Both the position numbers and the translations under genes were made by a program. From positions 206,640 through 270,639 of the forward strand of contig CABFPE010000740.1 in assembly GCA_900660155.1 (NCBI GenBank): 64,000 nucleotides of DNA. Reading direction: 5' to 3'. Below, one piece after another: positions 59,330 to 64,000 of this stretch. The notes under the pieces are model-generated. The model was not told the origin of the DNA, ran no database searches, and saw nothing but the letters and a program-made list of their open reading frames with translations. The stretch is from Hofstenia miamia (Eukaryota > Xenacoelomorpha > Acoela > Hofsteniidae). Numbering within the stretch: the first letter of the stretch is position 1; each line of letters opens with the position of its first letter.

Positions 59330-62103
59330 AATCGTTATAAAAATAATTTTAAATATATTTATCTAAATGCCAGAAGTGAGAATGGAATCTCAATTTGGCT
59401 CAAATTCAATTTTTTCTATTACAGAAACTTGGTTAAACAATGATATCAATCCAAATTTGTTCATTCTCGACATCGAAAATTTTAATGTTTTTGTTAAAAA
59501 TAGTGATAGTAGAGGCGGTGGCCTCATGCTAATTGTACCAAAGGTTTTAAATCCAATACGTAAGAAAGAATATGAATCAGATCATTCTGTTTTTGAATCA
59601 TTATGGATAGAAATTAAATCACCTACAAATTCTTCATAAAATGAATTAATTAATGTTACTATATAATCCAAATAAGAACTTTCTTGTAGACTATATAAAG
59701 TATAAATGCAATGAAATTTCAGATATTCCCAGCAGTAATTACTCACTAAACATATTAGGTGACTTTAACATCAACTATTTTAATTTTTATGAAAAGAAAT
59801 CATTGAAAGAATTATGCGCTATTTATAATTTAAAAATAATCAACACTCAAACTCCCACTCGAAAAACAACATTAATTGATTATTTTTTATCCACTTCGGA
59901 AACTATATATAAGACTTATATCCTTGAATCCTTCAGTGATCACGCACTCTGTATTTATACTAGTAAGATTCAAGTTAAGCTTCCTAAATTTAAAACGATT
60001 TTTTCTAGGGATTTCAAAAATTATTCAGATGAGACCATGGAAAATTTACTTAAAAATGTTCCATTCGACTATATTTTTACTCTAAATTCTGGTTCCCACA
60101 TGCTAAATTACATCGCGGCACAGATCAATCAAGCCCTAAACAAAGTAGCACCGCTAAAAACCCGCCGAGTAGTTAATAAATCACGACGCTTTAATTTAAG
60201 CACGACTGATAATCAAGTAATTAAGAATACCGTAAACATAAAGCAGAAACTCTTTGAACTAGCTAAAGCTAATCCGACCGAAATAAATTGGACTAATTAC
60301 GAAAGATCAAAGAAATTAATTAAGGACTTACGTACTAAAAATTTAGCTTTAAAACAACGTCAATTTTTTGAAAATTTAAATTCTTCTAAACAAAAGTGGA
60401 AATTTCTAAACCGTTTTATTGGAAAATCGAATGGGCTCAATAGTGACATTTCAGAAATTAATGTTGATAATAAAATATTTACCGATAAAAAAAGGATACT
60501 AAATCATTTAAATCAGACATTTAAAGAATTAGGTAACTTCAATTTTCCTAAACCTTCTCTATCAGAACTTAGGCAATCAAATTGTAAGTCAACGTTTCAA
60601 TTTAGGCTGTCCACCTTAAGAGAATTAGAAACTATTGTACAAAATTTAGACGTTAATAAATCTTCAGGTTCCACTCATTTACCGTACTTTATCATTAAGA
60701 AATTCTTTCATATATTTGGCGAACATCTATCATTTGCATTTAATCAATGTATAGTTGAAAACAAATTTCCGGAAATAATGAAAAAGTCAGACATAACACC
60801 TTTGTATAAAAATGGAGATCCTCTCATTGCTAAAAATTATAGGCCAATCTCAATAACACACCCTTTTAGTAAATTATTCGAAAAATTATTGCATATTCAA
60901 ATCAACCAATACCTTGCATCTGAGAATATCCTATCCTCTAAACAATATGGTTTCCGCGCTAAACATAGTACAAGTGATGCAATTATTTCAATTACTGAAA
61001 AAATATCCTCAAATAAATCTCAAAATAAAGCCAGTTGCATAGCACTTCTAGACTTAAGCAAAGCTTTTAATTCAATGAACTTTGAAATTTTGGCGATTAA
61101 ACTTGAAAATTACGGATTTCAACAAAATTCAATTAAGTTACTTATGGGTTTCTTAGAAAATAGAAAACAGCGTGTTTTAATGAATAATATGAAATCTGAT
61201 TATATTATAACCGATCGAGGAGTGCCTCAAGGCACAGTACTAGGGCCAATTTTATTTGCAATATATGTAAATGACATAATTAAACATGTAAAACATAGTG
61301 AAATATATCAATTTGCTGATGATACTTGCCTCATAAATACAGATAATGATGCATTTAGGGCCACAAAAAATTTACAAAGTGATATTGAAAATCTTTCTAG
61401 GTATTTCTCATCCAATCAATTAAAAATTAATATTGAAAAAACGCAATTCATTATATTTTCCCCCAATTCTGTAAAAGAAATAACAAACAAGATCGAATTA
61501 ATTGTTAACAGTGTTCCAATAAAACAATCTCATCATGTTATATATTTAGGTGTTGATATTGACAAAGATTTAAAATTCGATAAATTTCTCCTAAAAAAGT
61601 TACAAAAAATGGCTTCTGGCGTTAGATACTTATACCACCTAAGAAATTTTGGGCCAGATTATCACGTTCAATTATTACATGCCTTTTGTTTATCACAATT
61701 ACATTATTGTTCATTTTTATTTATAAATTTTAATTCAAAAAGCCGCTATTTATTATCAAAGACTTTTAATTGGGCATTAAAAACATTAAATTTTGCACGT
61801 AAGCATGACCATGTTAGTGAATACAGATGAAAGTATAATATATTATCCCCGCTATATCAAGTACAATTCCATGCAGCTTCAATTTTATTTAAGTATAAAT
61901 ATGGCCAACAATCAATTTCTTTTCTTGATAATTACTTAAAAGTAAATCTTCGATCACATAAGTTTATTTGTAGCAGTATTTCCTATCCTAGTTTTCACCG
62001 AGCAGCCTCTAATATTTGGAATGATTTAGAAAATGAGACTAGAGTAGAAAAAAATCACAAAAAATTTAGAAAAAAATTAAAATTTGCACTTTTACATCGA
62101 TAA
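59330..62103 (+). pseudogene. LINE ORF2: endonuclease and reverse transcriptase
   Basis: Apurinic-type endonuclease motifs: ITETWL (59419), GGGLMLIVP (59518), LGDFNI (59755), IDYFLS (59876) and FSDHALCIY (59932). Reverse transcriptase: NKSSGSTHLPYFIIKKFF, DITPLYKNGDPLIAKNYRPI, YGFRAKHSTSDAI, LDLSKAFNSMN with a catalytic Asp, GVPQGTVLGPILFAIYVND, and FADD as active site (61312). 59653-61830 is open for 725 codons; one in-frame TGA (61828-61830) is followed by 90 more codons of the normal C-terminal tail to 62103. Two frame changes lie upstream (near 59365 and 59640). Only about three lesions, so a relatively young copy. Confidence 0.9.
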
Positions 62104-62282
62104 AATACAATCGGAGACACAAACATGCTAAACACATTTACTGGTTTTTTACACTGAGCTCGCCACGCACATAGACACACACACACATTTATTCTATATA
62201 TATTTTATTATTATTTTGTAAATACATGTATTTGTAGTTTGTAGCTTTTTTTACTGTCATTTATTTACAGCAATTATTACTA

Positions 62283-63460
62283 TGGCGCTGAATACACCTC
62301 ACATATTATAACGGGGCTGAATACAAAGCCTATTATAATGTCGCTTAATATTTTTGCCTGATTATTATAATGCGCTCAATACTATTACTATCATTAAGCA
62401 AAAAATTTTTGAAAACGACTGATTTTTTGTGGTATATATGAAATAGATTAAGGAATAAGTTACATCCATATTGAATTTTATTAACACAGTCATATCTTGA
62501 GCATTTTTAAATAAAAAAACGTTTTAGGGGGCACGCCCTTGCGAAAACCTAGATTGCTTAGCGAATAATGTTAGGATTGGCTGCAAACTAGTTTTATTCG
62601 CTTCTACATTAAATTGTACATCTAGATAACGCATTCCATCTTTTTTTACAAGAGATCTAGGCCGATATTTTTTAAGAAATCTAAACATGAACCATCGTAG
62701 GGGCAGGATAATGTAGGACGTTACTGAATTAAACAATTTTGAACTAGTCTTTGCGTTAAAATAAGTTCAAAAGTTTGTTCTAGATGTAAAATGCAATTTA
62801 GAAGAAAATAAAAGTGGTCAGCGGTCGATCCGAGCATTATTAACTGCACAATCAACGTGTTATTAAGGGTCCATCTCATAAAAATTTGTTATTAGACATT
62901 GCGAAAATGCTGATTGTGCTGCGCATGGGCGTGCCCCCTAAAAAGTTTTTTATTAAAAAATACTCAAGATATTAGTCTATTCATAAAATTAAATATGGAT
63001 GTAACTTATTGCTTAATGTAGCACATGTAAATGTATTATCAGTATAAGCTAAATATGAATAGACTAGTTCATTAAAATTTAACAACAAATACTATTTTAG
63101 ATTAAATTGTGTCTTAAAACCTACATATAAAAAATAATGATTTAGCTCGATTATATTATAAATAATAAGGTGCTGTCAAATTTGGCACCCCGGTGAAAGT
63201 CGGTGTTCACTTTTTGCGGTAATTCTAGTGTTGACCTATTTGATATATATATATATATATCAAAAAAATCAGTTTTCAAAAATTTTTTGCTTAATAATAG
63301 TATTAGTACTGAGCGAAATTATAATAATCAAGCAAAAATATTAAGCGCCATTATAATAGTTGTTGTATTCAGCGTCATTATGATAGTTCACGAAATTGTA
63401 TTCAGCGCCATTATAATAAGTGAGGTGTATTTAGCGCCATTATAATAATAATAACAAAGG
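62283..63460. mobile_element. Fold-back (long inverted repeat) element, non-coding
   Basis: The left arm (62283 to about 62540) and right arm (about 62930 to 63460, inverted) share a tandem motif ATTATAATGGCGCTGAATAC in two to four variants per arm, an ATTAAGCAAAAAATTTTTGAAAAC block and, at the inner ends, TAGGGGGCACGCCC. The right arm contains an extra ~240 bases (about 63000-63240). The middle is non-coding. Tandem subterminal motifs inside long inverted arms are typical of fold-back or MITE-like DNA elements; the superfamily cannot be named. Confidence 0.75.
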
Positions 63461-63469
63461 ACTATTAAA

Positions 63470-64000
63470 TTCAGCTTTTCGCCAACCAGGACAGACACAG
63501 GATATGAAGTAAGAGCAGATGGATGAGTAAGCAAAACGAGAGAACGGATCAGCGAAGAGGAAAGAAAAGAAATTTCTTGAAGAGCAAGGACGAGGGAAAA
63601 AAGTCTATAGAGTTGGAGGTTCGAGAGTCTGGAGGAAATTAGCAGAAGCACAATCACACCATCAGAGCGAGTAGAGTGAGAATTCCAGTATGCTATAAAA
63701 TCAAACGGATCCAAGGTCCAGATTGTCAGTGAGTAAACGTTTTAGCAGGAGGAGATCACGGACATACATTTAGAGTGACAGCGGAAGCATGGAGAATTTG
63801 AGCAGATCATCTTGGTATAGTAAGGGAGAAATCCATTTGAAAACCCGTTTCTGGAACCGTTCCATAGAGTGGAACAAGGCATGAGATGGCCACCAACAGG
63901 GAGAAGCACAGAGGATAATAGCACAAGGAATAGTTTTGAACAACGAGAGCTTCACAGCAGATGAGGTATTAAAGAGAACATTACGAAAGAGGGCAAATGG
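63470..64000 (-). mobile_element. LINE reverse-transcriptase C-terminal fragment, runs off the window
   Basis: The minus strand reads, from the window edge leftwards, FRNVLFNTSSAVKLSLFKTI, HSMERFQKRVFKWISPLLY and FSMLPLSL, continuing after a stop as YVRDLLLLKRLL. The FHS(I/M)ERFQ(K/R)R..KWI.....Y..(D/R)L block is the usual thumb-end motif of jockey/R1-like LINE proteins. It has a higher GC content than the neighbouring LINEs and no close resemblance to them, so it is a different lineage. Several stops. Confidence 0.65.

Larger units (their letters stand above)
57751..62282 (+). mobile_element. CR1-like LINE, nearly complete, with esterase ORF1
   Basis: Best-preserved LINE in the window. Order: ORF1 with a GDSL/SGNH-esterase-like frame (57751-59060), a hydrophobic stretch leading to a 2A-like motif (59221-59296), endonuclease (about 59330-59960), reverse transcriptase and C-terminal domain (to 62103), and an AT-rich 3' region. 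Esterase-type ORF1 and 2A-like sequences are both known from CR1/L2-group elements. ORF1 contains a small duplication around an N (58476). A fold-back element follows directly. Confidence 0.85.

Overview
The window looks like AT-rich animal (probably invertebrate) nuclear DNA dominated by old transposable elements. There are no long intact host genes. The evidence for an animal is: short phase-consistent exons with GT/AG borders; several CR1-like LINEs, one with an esterase-type first ORF and a 2A-like motif; a Merlin (ISXO2-like) DNA transposon; a pogo-type MITE; Mag/Ty3-like LTR elements; and two Polinton DNA-polymerase fossils. No species can be named from sequence alone.

Layout. 1-3.9 kb is a block repeated at 16.2-18.6 kb; copy 1 carries a LINE tail insertion that copy 2 lacks. 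5.5-9.0 kb is a minus-strand Ty3-like fossil (gag, primer-binding site, 1.07 kb LTR), followed by two LINE fragments (9.0-11.8 kb) and a 1 kb MITE with TA target duplication (12.1-13.1 kb). Candidate host exons on the minus strand lie at 13.56-13.79 and 15.97-16.06 kb (membrane protein) and at 18.14-18.23 and 19.31-19.46 kb (Cys-rich loop plus membrane segment). 19.5-23 kb is CpG-poor and mostly unassigned.

23-30 kb holds an inverted pair of solo LTRs, a minus-strand Polinton polymerase fossil and another LTR inside it; exact 1.1-1.2 kb repeats there meet at single Ns and are probably assembly artefacts. 30.6-35 kb has two unrecognised ORFs, a 42-bp coding-phase tandem repeat and a Merlin transposon with about 340-bp inverted ends. 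38-40 kb is a diverged duplicated segment. 40.35-43.55 kb is a second Ty3-like fossil, followed by an LTR fragment. 44.1-51.7 kb is a second Polinton polymerase fossil on the plus strand, split by a minus-strand LINE whose 5' junction grew into a minisatellite.

The best host-gene evidence is three phase-0 exons on the minus strand at 54.06-55.09 kb. 57.7-62.1 kb is the best-preserved LINE (esterase ORF1, 2A-like motif, endonuclease, reverse transcriptase). It is followed by a fold-back element (62.3-63.5 kb) and the edge of another LINE on the minus strand. Six isolated Ns occur, and at least four sit at joins between near-identical sequence, so local duplications here need care.
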